A stretch of DNA of 64,000 nt from Eubacterium callanderi (GTDB lineage Bacteria; Bacillota; Clostridia; Eubacteriales; Eubacteriaceae). Location of the stretch: positions 310,001 through 374,000 of the forward strand of contig NZ_FRBP01000001.1 of the NCBI RefSeq assembly GCF_900142645.1, given 5' to 3'. Below, one piece after another: positions 24,927 to 32,411 of the stretch. Under the pieces are notes generated by a model. That model was not told the DNA's origin. It saw only the letters and a program-made list of their open reading frames with translations, and did not search any database. Numbering within the stretch: position 1 is the stretch's first letter; every line of letters begins with the position of its first letter. Position numbers and translations under genes: made by a program.

Positions 24927-25226
24927 CTATTCAAAGTCTACTTCTTTGAAGCAGATGACAATAACATCCTCGTCAGTATCGTTCATGTGCACAATGTGAA
25001 AATCAATCAATTTAATTTCAAAGCTGTTGTTAAGGTCTTTCATCAAAAATTCTTTCATATTCCTGAAAGTTTCTACCTCCCCGCACTTCATTTCCACCAA
25101 TTTTATTTTCATCTCTGTCATTTCATTTTCAACAATTTGTTGCATCAGACTAATTTTTAAATCCCCAATTGTCATTCTGTAATGTTTCTGCCGTTCTTCC
25201 GTGTATCCATATTGTGTAAACTTCAT
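24927..25226 (-). CDS. hypothetical phage protein
   Basis: 99 residues starting MKFTQYGYTEERQKHYRMTI; central helix, then strands (IDFHIVHMNDTDEDVIVICF). A ribosome site AGGAGG precedes it. No family recognised. Confidence 0.55.
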   Translation of the reverse strand: MKFTQYGYTEERQKHYRMTIGDLKISLMQQIVENEMTEMKIKLVEMKCGEVETFRNMKEFLMKDLNNSFEIKLIDFHIVHMNDTDEDVIVICFKEVDFE

Positions 25227-25281
25227 TATTATTTCCTCCTAGCTGGCTTTTTGTTATGAAAGCTAAATTTCCTGATTACTT

Positions 25282-25506
25282 TTAAGACGATGATTTCAGA
25301 AAAGCTTCTAATTGCTGGTCAATGAAACCATTTATTTCTTGTTTCATTGACTGTGCTTTGCTTCTTAAAAGTTTCTCTTGATGCTCCATTTTATATTTTT
25401 CAATATTTTCATGTCTTATTTTTGTATCAAGGTCTATAAAGGCTCTTGTAATATCTTTTCTAATGTCATTAAGCGTAATCCGATTAAATTCTTCGTCTAC
25501 TTTCAT
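25282..25506 (-). CDS. hypothetical phage protein
   Basis: 74 residues, helical and highly charged, MKVDEEFNRITLNDIRKDIT. The upstream AGGAGGTAGAGG before its ATG is the same as before the gene at 26033-26209. No family recognised. Confidence 0.55.
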   Translation of the reverse strand: MKVDEEFNRITLNDIRKDITRAFIDLDTKIRHENIEKYKMEHQEKLLRSKAQSMKQEINGFIDQQLEAFLKSSS

Positions 25507-25524
25507 CCTCTACCTCCTAACTGG

Positions 25525-25557
25525 CTTTTTGTTTCGTCTATAATGTGCTATACTTTA
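25525..25557 (+). promoter_or_regulatory. repeated plus-strand promoter, copy 2
   Basis: GCTTTTTGTTTCG then TATAATGTGCTATACTTT, nearly identical to 24413-24445, ahead of the zinc-ribbon gene at 25583. Sequence beyond the promoter differs between the two copies, so selection on the promoter is likely. Confidence 0.55.
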
Positions 25558-25582
25558 TAAAAAATCGAAAGTGTGATAAAAA

Positions 25583-26053
25583 ATGAACTATTACCATAAT
25601 GCCTTAATCTGCGAAAACGGACACATCTTAAGCCCAACGATTGACCTGAAAACTAATTTTGATTCTCCTTTTTGTACTGAGTGTGGCGCTAGAACTATTT
25701 CTAAATGTCCCCACTGTGAAGCTGAAATCCGCGGTGTCAGTTATGATAGCTTGGACTTTTATTATTCTCTACCATCCTATTGCCATAATTGTGGCAAACC
25801 TTATCCTTGGACAGAATCAGCGTTAAAAGTTGCTGCATTGCTAATACAAGAAGATGAAAATCTTGACAATGAACAAAAGCAGACTTTACAAGACTGTTTA
25901 CCTGATCTAATCACTGAAACCCCTTCAACTAATCTCGCTGTGGTACGACTTAAAAAGGCTCTTAAAAAGGTTGGTAAATTTACCGGAGAAGGCTTGCTTC
26001 AATTTGTAAATGATTTTTGCTGTCAATTGGCTTTAAAGCTTCTGGGACTTTGA
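25583..26053 (+). CDS. DUF2321-like double zinc-ribbon protein
   Basis: 156 residues. ICENGH, FCTECGARTISKCPHCEAEI and YCHNCGKPYPWTE form two zinc sites in the first ~75 residues; this pattern resembles the DUF2321 family (no known function). The C-terminal half is helical. Plus-strand gene with its own promoter in the lysogeny region, so probably expressed in the lysogen. Its 3' end overlaps the minus gene 26033-26209 tail to tail by 21 bases. Confidence 0.75.
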   Translation: MNYYHNALICENGHILSPTIDLKTNFDSPFCTECGARTISKCPHCEAEIRGVSYDSLDFYYSLPSYCHNCGKPYPWTESALKVAALLIQEDENLDNEQKQTLQDCLPDLITETPSTNLAVVRLKKALKKVGKFTGEGLLQFVNDFCCQLALKLLGL

Positions 26054-26209
26054 CTTCTTTGTCAAAAGCAAATTGTAGCCCGGACACTTTTCAAAACCAC
26101 AATCATAATTTTCTTTTTTCTTAACCCAACAAAATTGGCATGTTGGGTTAATTTTTTTTCCTGTTTTAGGATCAAAATTTTTATTCTTTTTTTCTTGGGT
26201 TTTTTCCAT
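26033..26209 (-). CDS. 58-residue Cys-containing protein
   Basis: MEKTQEKKNKNFDPKTGKKI then CQFCWVKKKENYDCGFEKC, a four-Cys zinc-type cluster. AGGAGGTAGAGG directly upstream is a strong ribosome site. Shorter than the usual cut-off. Function unknown; it sits just after the cro-like gene. Confidence 0.65.
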   Translation of the reverse strand: MEKTQEKKNKNFDPKTGKKINPTCQFCWVKKKENYDCGFEKCPGYNLLLTKKSKSQKL

Positions 26210-26219
26210 CCTCTACCTC

Positions 26220-26444
26220 CTAACTGGCTCTTGGTTCTTGATTATCAATTCCTAATAAGTAATCAATACTTTTGTCAAACATAAATGCCATTTTTTTAAG
26301 TGCTGTTGATGGAATCGGCGTTTTTCCATCAATCCAGTTATAATAAGTTTTTAGTGTAATATCTAGCTTTTCTGAAAGCTGCTCTTTTGTTAGTTCATTC
26401 CTTACACGCTCAGCTTCAATATTGTTATAGCGCAACTTCATCAC
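26220..26444 (-). CDS. Cro-like HTH repressor
   Basis: 74 residues of the XRE type: LRYNNIEAERVRNELTKEQL then LSEKLDITLKTYYNWIDGK (recognition helix) and DKSIDYLLGID. Divergent from the CI-type repressor and first gene of the minus early operon; its promoter lies in the repeated operator region. Confidence 0.82.
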   Translation of the reverse strand: MMKLRYNNIEAERVRNELTKEQLSEKLDITLKTYYNWIDGKTPIPSTALKKMAFMFDKSIDYLLGIDNQEPRAS

Positions 26445-26453
26445 CTCCGTTAC

Positions 26454-26565
26454 TCGTTTTGTGAATTTCTAAAATCATTATATTCCCGTTTTGTAAATTT
26501 GTCAATACTCATTTTGTAATTTTTTTCACATTTTGTGTAATTAGATATTGACGTTTTGAAAAAAC
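26454..26565. promoter_or_regulatory. CI/Cro operator region with five repeated half-site elements
   Basis: Variants of CGTTTTGTAAATT occur in the same orientation at about 26454, 26486, 26508, 26529 and 26551, covering both divergent promoters. Probable binding sites of the two XRE regulators. Confidence 0.6.
26477..26505 (-). promoter_or_regulatory. early (cro) promoter
   Basis: Minus strand TTGACA, 17 bases, TATAAT, a full consensus promoter driving cro and the early genes. Confidence 0.85.
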
Positions 26566-26576
26566 TGTAATAGAAT
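26548..26576 (+). promoter_or_regulatory. repressor maintenance promoter
   Basis: TTGACG, 17 bases, TAGAAT; start expected near 26583, a leader of about 15 bases to the repressor ATG. Confidence 0.75.
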
Positions 26577-26597
26577 ATAGAAAAACGGAGGTGTATT

Positions 26598-27377
26598 ATG
26601 ATCTGCGATAAGCTAAAAGAGATAAGAGAAAAAACAGGCATGAACAAAAAAGAATTTGCTAATTATCTTGGTATTAAATATACAACATATAACAATTATG
26701 AAACCGGAGCGCGCGAACCTGCTTCTGATTTTCTAATTTTAGTGTCAAGAAAATTTGACATTTCTATAGATTACATTATGGGCCTAACCGATGAAAAAAA
26801 TATTCTACACTCGTATGAGCTTTTGGCGGCTGAAATGGAGCATATAGAAAAGTATCGTTCTATAGATGATTTTGGCCGTGAAACAGTTGATCTTGTCTTG
26901 TTACGTGAAGTTTCACGTGTTGAGAATCAGAAAAACGAAAAACGCATAAAAATTCCTACCGGCACTTTGGTAGATTTCCACGAAATCAAAGATATTGACG
27001 ATACAGAACCTTGTAAGCTTCGTCCAGTTAAAACTACAATGCAGTCTCTTTCTGCTGGCTGTGGATCTGTCGGTGACGATGATCAATATACAGAAATTAA
27101 CTATCCCGATGAAAAAGTTCCAGAGGGTACAGACTTTGCATCTAAGATCACTGGCGATAGTATGGAACCAACATTTTTTGATGGTGATATTGTTTTCTAT
27201 GAACTGACTCAAAATCTGCGGGAAGGTGACATTGGCGTATTTAGAAAGAATGATGAAAACTTTATAAAAGAATATAGTAAGGATGGCCTTGTCTCCCATA
27301 ATCCGGCATACGATATTATTGTACCGGGTATGGACGACCATATAGAGACCATTGGTAAAGTATTAGGAAAACTGTAA
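26598..27377 (+). CDS. CI-type repressor with LexA-like S24 peptidase
   Basis: 259 residues. XRE HTH at ~5-65 (KKEFANYLGIKYTTYNNYE). The S24 domain spans ~150-259: cleavage site Ala153-Gly154 (SLSAGCG), Ser188 in TGDSMEP, Lys224 in NFIKEY. This is the build of repressors that self-cleave when RecA is activated, so the prophage is probably induced by DNA damage. Divergent from cro. Confidence 0.92.
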   Translation: MICDKLKEIREKTGMNKKEFANYLGIKYTTYNNYETGAREPASDFLILVSRKFDISIDYIMGLTDEKNILHSYELLAAEMEHIEKYRSIDDFGRETVDLVLLREVSRVENQKNEKRIKIPTGTLVDFHEIKDIDDTEPCKLRPVKTTMQSLSAGCGSVGDDDQYTEINYPDEKVPEGTDFASKITGDSMEPTFFDGDIVFYELTQNLREGDIGVFRKNDENFIKEYSKDGLVSHNPAYDIIVPGMDDHIETIGKVLGKL

Positions 27378-27390
27378 AGGAGGTGAAACG

Positions 27391-27564
27391 ATGTACTGTT
27401 TTGATGATTCTGAGACAGAAACATATTTCTGTGAAATGGCCCGCATGTATGATATTAAGCATGTGAATTTTCCAGATGATCGAGTGTTGACGATGGATGA
27501 TGTTGACAATATTGTCCATGATGTGAAAGCGATGCAGGAGCTTGCAGCCGAAAGGAGGCGATAA
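27391..27564 (+). CDS. 57-residue acidic protein downstream of repressor
   Basis: MYCFDDSETETYFCEMARMY ... ending AAERRR. AAAGGAGGTG is five bases upstream; it starts 13 bases after the repressor stop. Co-transcribed with the repressor; function unknown. Confidence 0.6.
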   Translation: MYCFDDSETETYFCEMARMYDIKHVNFPDDRVLTMDDVDNIVHDVKAMQELAAERRR

Positions 27565-27565
27565 G

Positions 27566-27708
27566 ATGCAGGTACCACAAGAAAAACCCGGCACGGAATT
27601 ATGCACATTTGCGCTGACCCCGGAACGGTTATGACGCGCGAAAATATTGACTTGATTGTAAAAGCTTGTGAAGATACAGAGGCTAAATATTTTTCAGAAG
27701 CAAAATAA
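27566..27708 (+). pseudogene. small ORF pair, possibly frameshifted
   Basis: ATG at 27566 has a perfect AGGAGG but its frame closes after 22 residues (MQVPQEKPGTELCTFALTPE). The overlapping frame from 27601 gives 35 residues (MHICADPGTVMTRENIDLIV...). Joined, they would make one ~46-residue protein, so a one-base change may have broken a small gene. Alternatively two tiny peptides. Confidence 0.35.
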
Positions 27709-27756
27709 AAACCGCCCTACCGTTTGAGACCGGTAAAGCGGCTTTGATGCCCACAG

Positions 27757-27808
27757 AAAAGGTCTGTGTAAACATCCTTAGACAAGATTATTATATCAGA
27801 CCTTTTTT
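27757..27808 (+). terminator. terminator of the repressor operon
   Basis: AAAAGGTCTG (27757-27766) pairs with CAGACCTTTT (27797-27806), then TTCT. The loop is long, about 30 bases. Confidence 0.5.
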
Positions 27809-27915
27809 CTATTATCAACAAATGACATTTTCTTTATATTTGTTTCTACTGAAAACCGTTTCTTTACTTCCTCTAATAGTGTATAATATCAATATTAACT
27901 ATTGGAGGTTAAAAA

Positions 27916-28281
27916 ATGAAAAAGAAATTATTTTTATTGTTAACGGCCCTGATCTGTTTATCTTTTGTTTTTGCCGCCTGCGGCAGTGAAAAAAACACAT
28001 CTAAATCAAGCGCTAATGATGATTTAGCAGAAAAAATGACCATTGTACAAAATGCACTTGATAAATATGTAAGCGGCGTCGATTATTCGTACAAAAAAGA
28101 TGATTGGCAAATTTACGATAACAGTGATGGAACAACAAGTATCGTTACAAAAATCACAACTAAAGATAATCCTGAAAAACAGCTTGTAAATGTAATTACT
28201 ACAATTAATGGTGATAGTTACACATATCATTTCATTGAAGTAGGAGGTAACATTTTTTATGATGATGGAACTATTGAATAA
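27916..28281 (+). CDS. prophage-borne lipoprotein
   Basis: 121 residues. Signal peptide MKKKLFLLLTALICLSFVF then lipobox FAAC with Cys21. The mature part is acidic, beta-rich (TTSIVTKITTKD) and has no family I recognise. TATAAT about 25 bases before AGGAGG-like GGAGG. A lipoprotein expressed from a prophage can change the lysogen surface (superinfection exclusion is known for such proteins), but nothing here proves that. Confidence 0.75.
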   Translation: MKKKLFLLLTALICLSFVFAACGSEKNTSKSSANDDLAEKMTIVQNALDKYVSGVDYSYKKDDWQIYDNSDGTTSIVTKITTKDNPEKQLVNVITTINGDSYTYHFIEVGGNIFYDDGTIE

Positions 28282-28307
28282 ATTTATTTTGTATATTTAA
28301 TAAAACA

Positions 28308-28365
28308 ATACGTATAAAAAATACGCATTTTTTTACTTGACATACGTATAAAATAGGCGTATAAT
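28308..28365 (+). promoter_or_regulatory. hicAB promoter and operators
   Basis: TTGACA (28337), 17 bases, TATAAT (28360): full consensus. ATACGTAT palindromes at 28308-28315 and 28342-28349, the second inside the spacer, are likely HicB operators. Confidence 0.75.
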
Positions 28366-28387
28366 ATAATTGTAAGGAGGATAAGAC

Positions 28388-28570
28388 ATGACAGTAAGGG
28401 AAATTGTTAAAATCCTAAAACAGGATGGCTGGAAAGAATTCGATTCTAACGGTTCTCATATCCAGTATAAACACCCAAATAAGCCCGGTAAGGTCACTGT
28501 TCCTAAACATGGTGGCGATATAAAAAAGGGCACGTTAAACAGTATCCTCAAACAGGCAGGGCTTAAATAG
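28388..28570 (+). CDS. hicA: HicA toxin
   Basis: 60 residues, MTVREIVKILKQDGWKEFDS then NGSHIQYKHP with the catalytic His24, and VTVPKHGGDIKKGTL. HicA is a dsRBD-like mRNA interferase. Together with HicB 36 bases downstream it forms a toxin-antitoxin pair that can hold the prophage in the population. Confidence 0.9.
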   Translation: MTVREIVKILKQDGWKEFDSNGSHIQYKHPNKPGKVTVPKHGGDIKKGTLNSILKQAGLK

Positions 28571-28606
28571 CCCTGCCGCTACAATCATTATAAAGGAGTG
28601 AAAGCA

Positions 28607-29017
28607 ATGCGTAAATTAACCTATTTAGCAGTATTAGAACCGTCTGATGATGGTTACGGCGTTTTTTACCCTGATCTTCCTGGCTGTATTAGTTTTGGCA
28701 AAGATATTGCAGAAGCCCAACAAATGGCTAAAGAAGCTTTAGAATTGCATATTTATGGAATGGAAAAAGACGGCGACCCTGTTCCCGTCCCATCACAGAA
28801 GCTTGATCCAGAAGATACAGAAGATTGCATCGTAACCGCTATTACTATTTTACCGGATTTAGTTAAAACAGAAATGGATAATCGCAGAGTAAAAACAAAC
28901 GTTACTATTCCCGCATGGCTTAAAGAGGCCGCAGAAGCCGAACATGTAAATTATTCAAAACTTCTTGAAGCTTCTTTAATGGATTATCTGAATGTGAAAA
29001 GACAAATTTCCAGATAG
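28607..29017 (+). CDS. hicB: HicB antitoxin
   Basis: 136 residues from ATG 28607 (AAGGAG 8 bases before; a GTG at 28598 overlaps that spacing). N-terminal RNase-H-like HicB fold (LEPSDDGYGVFYPDLPGC), C-terminal ribbon-helix-helix (KTNVTIPAWLKEAAEAE) for operator binding. Antitoxin genes usually come second in hicAB, as here. Confidence 0.9.
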   Translation: MRKLTYLAVLEPSDDGYGVFYPDLPGCISFGKDIAEAQQMAKEALELHIYGMEKDGDPVPVPSQKLDPEDTEDCIVTAITILPDLVKTEMDNRRVKTNVTIPAWLKEAAEAEHVNYSKLLEASLMDYLNVKRQISR

Positions 29018-29115
29018 TAGATAATAAAAAAGCGCCCCTGACATTTGACGATGCCTGAGGCGCTGAGATAGGGCACATGGCCGGTATCTCCCAGCAATGA
29101 TATTGTACCATGCCT

Positions 29116-29148
29116 GCCCGGTATTTTCCAGTAGTACCGGGCATTTTT
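29116..29148 (+). terminator. terminator after hicAB
   Basis: GCCCGGTA / TACCGGGC 8-bp stem with 11-base loop and a T-run. A second hairpin, GCGCC / GGCGC, lies just before it at about 29050-29083. Confidence 0.75.
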
Positions 29149-29176
29149 ACGCCCTAAATCTGAAAGAAGGGATATT

Positions 29177-30337
29177 ATGGCTCGAACAAAATATAAAAAG
29201 AAGGTGAAAAATGGAAATACTTACTATTTCTACAGGCTTAACCACAAAAACTTAAAAAGGCCACGTGACTTGTACGGTAAGACTGTTCAAGAGCTTAAAG
29301 ACAAAATTGAAGCTCTTACCTATCAATTAGATAGAAATGTTAAATCCAGCAAAGTATTGTTTGGTGACTATCTTAAGACATGGTTAGACAGTGTCCATTC
29401 TGTGAACAAAAAGGCCGGTACAATCGCCCATTATAACAGCATCTATGATAATTATATCAAAGGCAGTATTCTCTTTGATATTCGCCTTTCTGAGCTTTCT
29501 GCCTTAGACGTACAAGATTACCTTAATGCTTTGCTTGCACAAGGAAAAAGTTATGGTATTGCGAACTCTGTAAAAAAGATTATTTCACCATGCATCCGGT
29601 ATGCTTACACACAACAAAGAATCTTAACTGACTTTTCTCGATCTGTAAAAATCCAAAAGCCTAACGATACTGAGGAACCCTCAAAAGTAAATCCCATGAC
29701 AAAGGATGAACAGGAACGTTTTATTAAGGCTATCGCCGGAACATCCTATGAAGTCTTATTTTTAACAGCTCTATACACCGGCGCTCGCTTAGGTGAACTG
29801 CTCGCCCTTACATGGAATGATATTGATTTTACACATTGCGAGATAAAAATAAGCAAAACGCTTGAATACCAAAAGGATAAAACAACAAACAAATTCACTC
29901 ACAAGGTTGTTGCTCCTAAAACTGTAACCAGTAACCGGACAATCCCTTATCCTGAGTTTCTTACTCCTTACCTTAAAAAAACTCACACAAAGTTACTTGA
30001 GGATAAATTAAGGCTTCAAAATCGTTTTGAGGATCATAATCTAGTATTTTCAAATCGTTTTGGAGGATATTTGCATGGCCCAGCAATACGCACGAATATG
30101 GAGGAAATTTTGGATAAAGCGAATCTTCCACATTTTCGGTTTCATGATCTTAGACACACTTACGCAACTCGCTTATTTGAAATGGGCGAACAGCCAAAAA
30201 CCATACAAACCATTTTAGGACACAACAATATTTCTACCACACTTAATGTTTACACGCATGTACTTAAAGAGTTAACCATCAAAACTGCATATAAAATGAA
30301 TAAATTAAATACTGAATTTCAAATAAAAAACGAATAA
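29177..30337 (+). CDS. int: tyrosine-recombinase integrase
   Basis: 386 residues. N-terminal AP2-like arm-binding domain (1-50), core-binding SAM-like domain (~60-160), catalytic domain with Arg204 (TGARLGE), His323 and Arg326 (FHDLRHT), His349 (LGHNN) and Tyr359 (NVYTH). All catalytic residues present, so probably active. Last gene of the prophage; the attachment site should be just after it. Confidence 0.95.
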   Translation: MARTKYKKKVKNGNTYYFYRLNHKNLKRPRDLYGKTVQELKDKIEALTYQLDRNVKSSKVLFGDYLKTWLDSVHSVNKKAGTIAHYNSIYDNYIKGSILFDIRLSELSALDVQDYLNALLAQGKSYGIANSVKKIISPCIRYAYTQQRILTDFSRSVKIQKPNDTEEPSKVNPMTKDEQERFIKAIAGTSYEVLFLTALYTGARLGELLALTWNDIDFTHCEIKISKTLEYQKDKTTNKFTHKVVAPKTVTSNRTIPYPEFLTPYLKKTHTKLLEDKLRLQNRFEDHNLVFSNRFGGYLHGPAIRTNMEEILDKANLPHFRFHDLRHTYATRLFEMGEQPKTIQTILGHNNISTTLNVYTHVLKELTIKTAYKMNKLNTEFQIKNE

Positions 30338-30487
30338 GGGGCAAAAAAGGGGGCAAAACAAAAAACAGATTTCTTTTTTATCTACTGAACACCGCTTATT
30401 TACTGGCTTTCAGCATTTTAGTGAATCAATTCTTTCAAAACCCTCTCGATTTAAAAAAAGAATGTTACAGTTTTGAGAGATTACTTA
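30338..30487. other. probable prophage attachment end (att)
   Basis: 150 bases between integrase stop and the sensor kinase stop, AT-rich, with GGGGCAAAA twice. An attachment core must lie here or at the integrase 3' end, but the other prophage end is outside the window, so the core cannot be defined. No tRNA gene is present here. Confidence 0.5.
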
Positions 30488-31534
30488 TCAGCCAGTCTGA
30501 TTTGGCAGAAATACTGAAAAAACAGAGCCTTCACCTTCCCGTGAGGCTACCTTGATATAGCCCTGCTCTTTCCCGATGATCTCGCGCGCCAGATAAAGCC
30601 CCACACCGATGCCTGGGGTGCTATGGACCTTGGGCTCTCTGTAAAAACGTTTAAAAATATCGTTGATATGCGTTTCGGAAACGCCGATTCCTGTATCTGC
30701 AATTTCTATTTTGGTGTACATTTCCCACTGCTCTGCTGTAACAGATACCCTGCCGCCTTCCGGTGTGTACTTAACCGCGTTTTCCAACAGATTAAAAAGC
30801 GCCTCGGCTGTCCATTTTGTGTCGTGACAAAGCTCCAGTGTCTCATCACACACAACGTTTACTGCGATCCTCTTTTTTTCTGCCGAGATGGTAATACCGC
30901 TGAGCGCCTGGGCAAGGGTTGGATAAAGGGCCTGACGCTCGGCTTTTAATACGATCTGCCCATTTTCCAGCCGTGATATTTTTGTCAGGACCTGAATCAG
31001 AAAATCGAGCTTTTCCACCTGGTTTTGAAGCCCGTCCAGAAAGAAAAGTCTTTTTTCCTCTGGCACCTGAGGGTTCGTCACGGTATCGGCATACATTTTA
31101 ATATTGGCAATAGGGGTTTTAAGCTGGTGCGATATGTCTGAAACAATTCGCTGTACTGCCTGCTTCTGTTCGCCGCTCTCCTGGGTAGCCGCATTGGTAA
31201 CATCATATAGCTGGTTCAGCTTCATCTGTACCTTTGAGGCAAGAGTTTCTTCCTCAAGACTGAAGTCCTGTACGCCTTCGTTCTGGATCAGGCTGTCCAG
31301 ATTTGTGCAGATCTGGTCCGCAAAGTAAACAAAGCGCCGTCTGTAAATCAGCTGGAAAACATAGAGAATTCCCCAAAAAGCCACCGCGAAAATGATTGCG
31401 GCCACGCGGAGCAGGGTTCCCGTATCACGATCGGTCAGCGCAAAGACCAGCACCACAAAGGTCGCTGTCAAAATAAACATAGCTGCAATGCTGGTCCACT
31501 CCTGCAGTGCAGAAGGTATTCGTCCTTTACGCAT
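30488..31534 (-). CDS. sensor histidine kinase
   Basis: About 348 residues from the ATG at 31534, which overlaps the response-regulator stop by 8 bases. Two membrane segments (~13-33, ~44-64) with almost no extracellular loop, a HisKA domain with ISHQLKTPI (phosphorylated His), N box LLENAVKYTPEGG, and ATP motifs ADTGIGV and GIGVGLYLA. The very short external part suggests intramembrane sensing, as in kinases for cell-envelope stress. Signal unknown. Confidence 0.88.
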   Translation of the reverse strand: MRKGRIPSALQEWTSIAAMFILTATFVVLVFALTDRDTGTLLRVAAIIFAVAFWGILYVFQLIYRRRFVYFADQICTNLDSLIQNEGVQDFSLEEETLASKVQMKLNQLYDVTNAATQESGEQKQAVQRIVSDISHQLKTPIANIKMYADTVTNPQVPEEKRLFFLDGLQNQVEKLDFLIQVLTKISRLENGQIVLKAERQALYPTLAQALSGITISAEKKRIAVNVVCDETLELCHDTKWTAEALFNLLENAVKYTPEGGRVSVTAEQWEMYTKIEIADTGIGVSETHINDIFKRFYREPKVHSTPGIGVGLYLAREIIGKEQGYIKVASREGEGSVFSVFLPNQTG

Positions 31535-32207
31535 CCTTCTCACCAGTCCATTCATAACCCATCCCATAAATTGTTTTAATATAGGCAAAGGTATCGTCTG
31601 AGATTTTTGAACGCAGCCGGCTGACGTTGATGGTAAGGGTATGCTCATCGACGAAGTTTCCCTCATTGTCCCACAAGCTTTCCAAAAGCATTTTTCGGGT
31701 CAGTACCTTTCCGGGATTTTTGCAGAAAAGCTGCAGGAGCTTAAACTCTGTCGGTGTCAGCACCAGAGGCTTTTCATTTTTAGTGGCTGTCCGCTTTTCA
31801 AAATCAATCTCCAGGTTTCCGCAGATAAACAGTTCTTTTCTGCTGACCTCCGTTCTTCTGAAAACCGCATTAATCCGTTTAATCACAATCTTTATATTAA
31901 AGGGCTTGGTAATATAATCATCTGCGCCAAGCTCGAAACCTTTTAAAATATCATCGTCCAGATCACAGGCTGTCAGAAAAATCAATGGTGTCCTGTCCTT
32001 GAGGCGTATTTTTTTCGCCAGACTAAAGCCATCGCCGTCCGGAAGGTTCACATCCAGAATGACCATTTCCCAGCTTTTTTCCTCAATCTTTTTTCCAGCT
32101 TCTTCAAAGCTTTGTACCAAAGTGGTTTTAAAGCCTTCAAGCTCCAGATTATAGCAAAGGCCTGCACCCAGCATCTCATCATCTTCCACTACAAGAATAC
32201 TCTTCAT
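31527..32207 (-). CDS. OmpR-family response regulator
   Basis: 226 residues. Receiver domain with the acidic start VVEDDE, phosphorylation Asp in VILDVNLPDGDGF, and KPF loop TKPFNI; winged-helix C-terminus (LTPTEFKLLQLFCKNPGKVL, then YGMGYEW). Partner of the overlapping kinase. Targets not visible. Confidence 0.93.
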   Translation of the reverse strand: MKSILVVEDDEMLGAGLCYNLELEGFKTTLVQSFEEAGKKIEEKSWEMVILDVNLPDGDGFSLAKKIRLKDRTPLIFLTACDLDDDILKGFELGADDYITKPFNIKIVIKRINAVFRRTEVSRKELFICGNLEIDFEKRTATKNEKPLVLTPTEFKLLQLFCKNPGKVLTRKMLLESLWDNEGNFVDEHTLTINVSRLRSKISDDTFAYIKTIYGMGYEWTGEKDA

Positions 32208-32332
32208 TTTATGCTCCTCTCCAGCATATTGCCACAGCTCTAATATTTTATACTAACTTGTAAGGAAAGAGAAGTTTCTTTTTAAAGAATTATTTTCTTT
32301 TCACCTGCTTTCGGGTATGATCATAAGAGACT

Positions 32333-32371
32333 GCTGCCTTTTTTGTGCAGAAACTGCGAGGCAGCTTTTTT
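32333..32371 (+). terminator. leader terminator / attenuator before AraC-type gene
   Basis: GCTGCC (32333-32338), 21-base loop, GGCAGC (32360-32365), T6. A possible promoter (TTTTCT, 17 bases, TATGAT, start near 32323) lies directly upstream, so the hairpin is probably in the leader of the AraC-type gene at 32412. Confidence 0.55.
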
Positions 32372-32411
32372 CATTTGGTGGTAAACTTTTATTGTAAGGA
32401 GAGTGTTAAAT

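Noticed and set aside
27720-27756. Second terminator (CCGC..CGGT / GCGG) after the repressor operon
   Set aside because: Stem is imperfect and the T-run is on the minus strand, where no gene ends; the hairpin at 27757-27808 is the better terminator.
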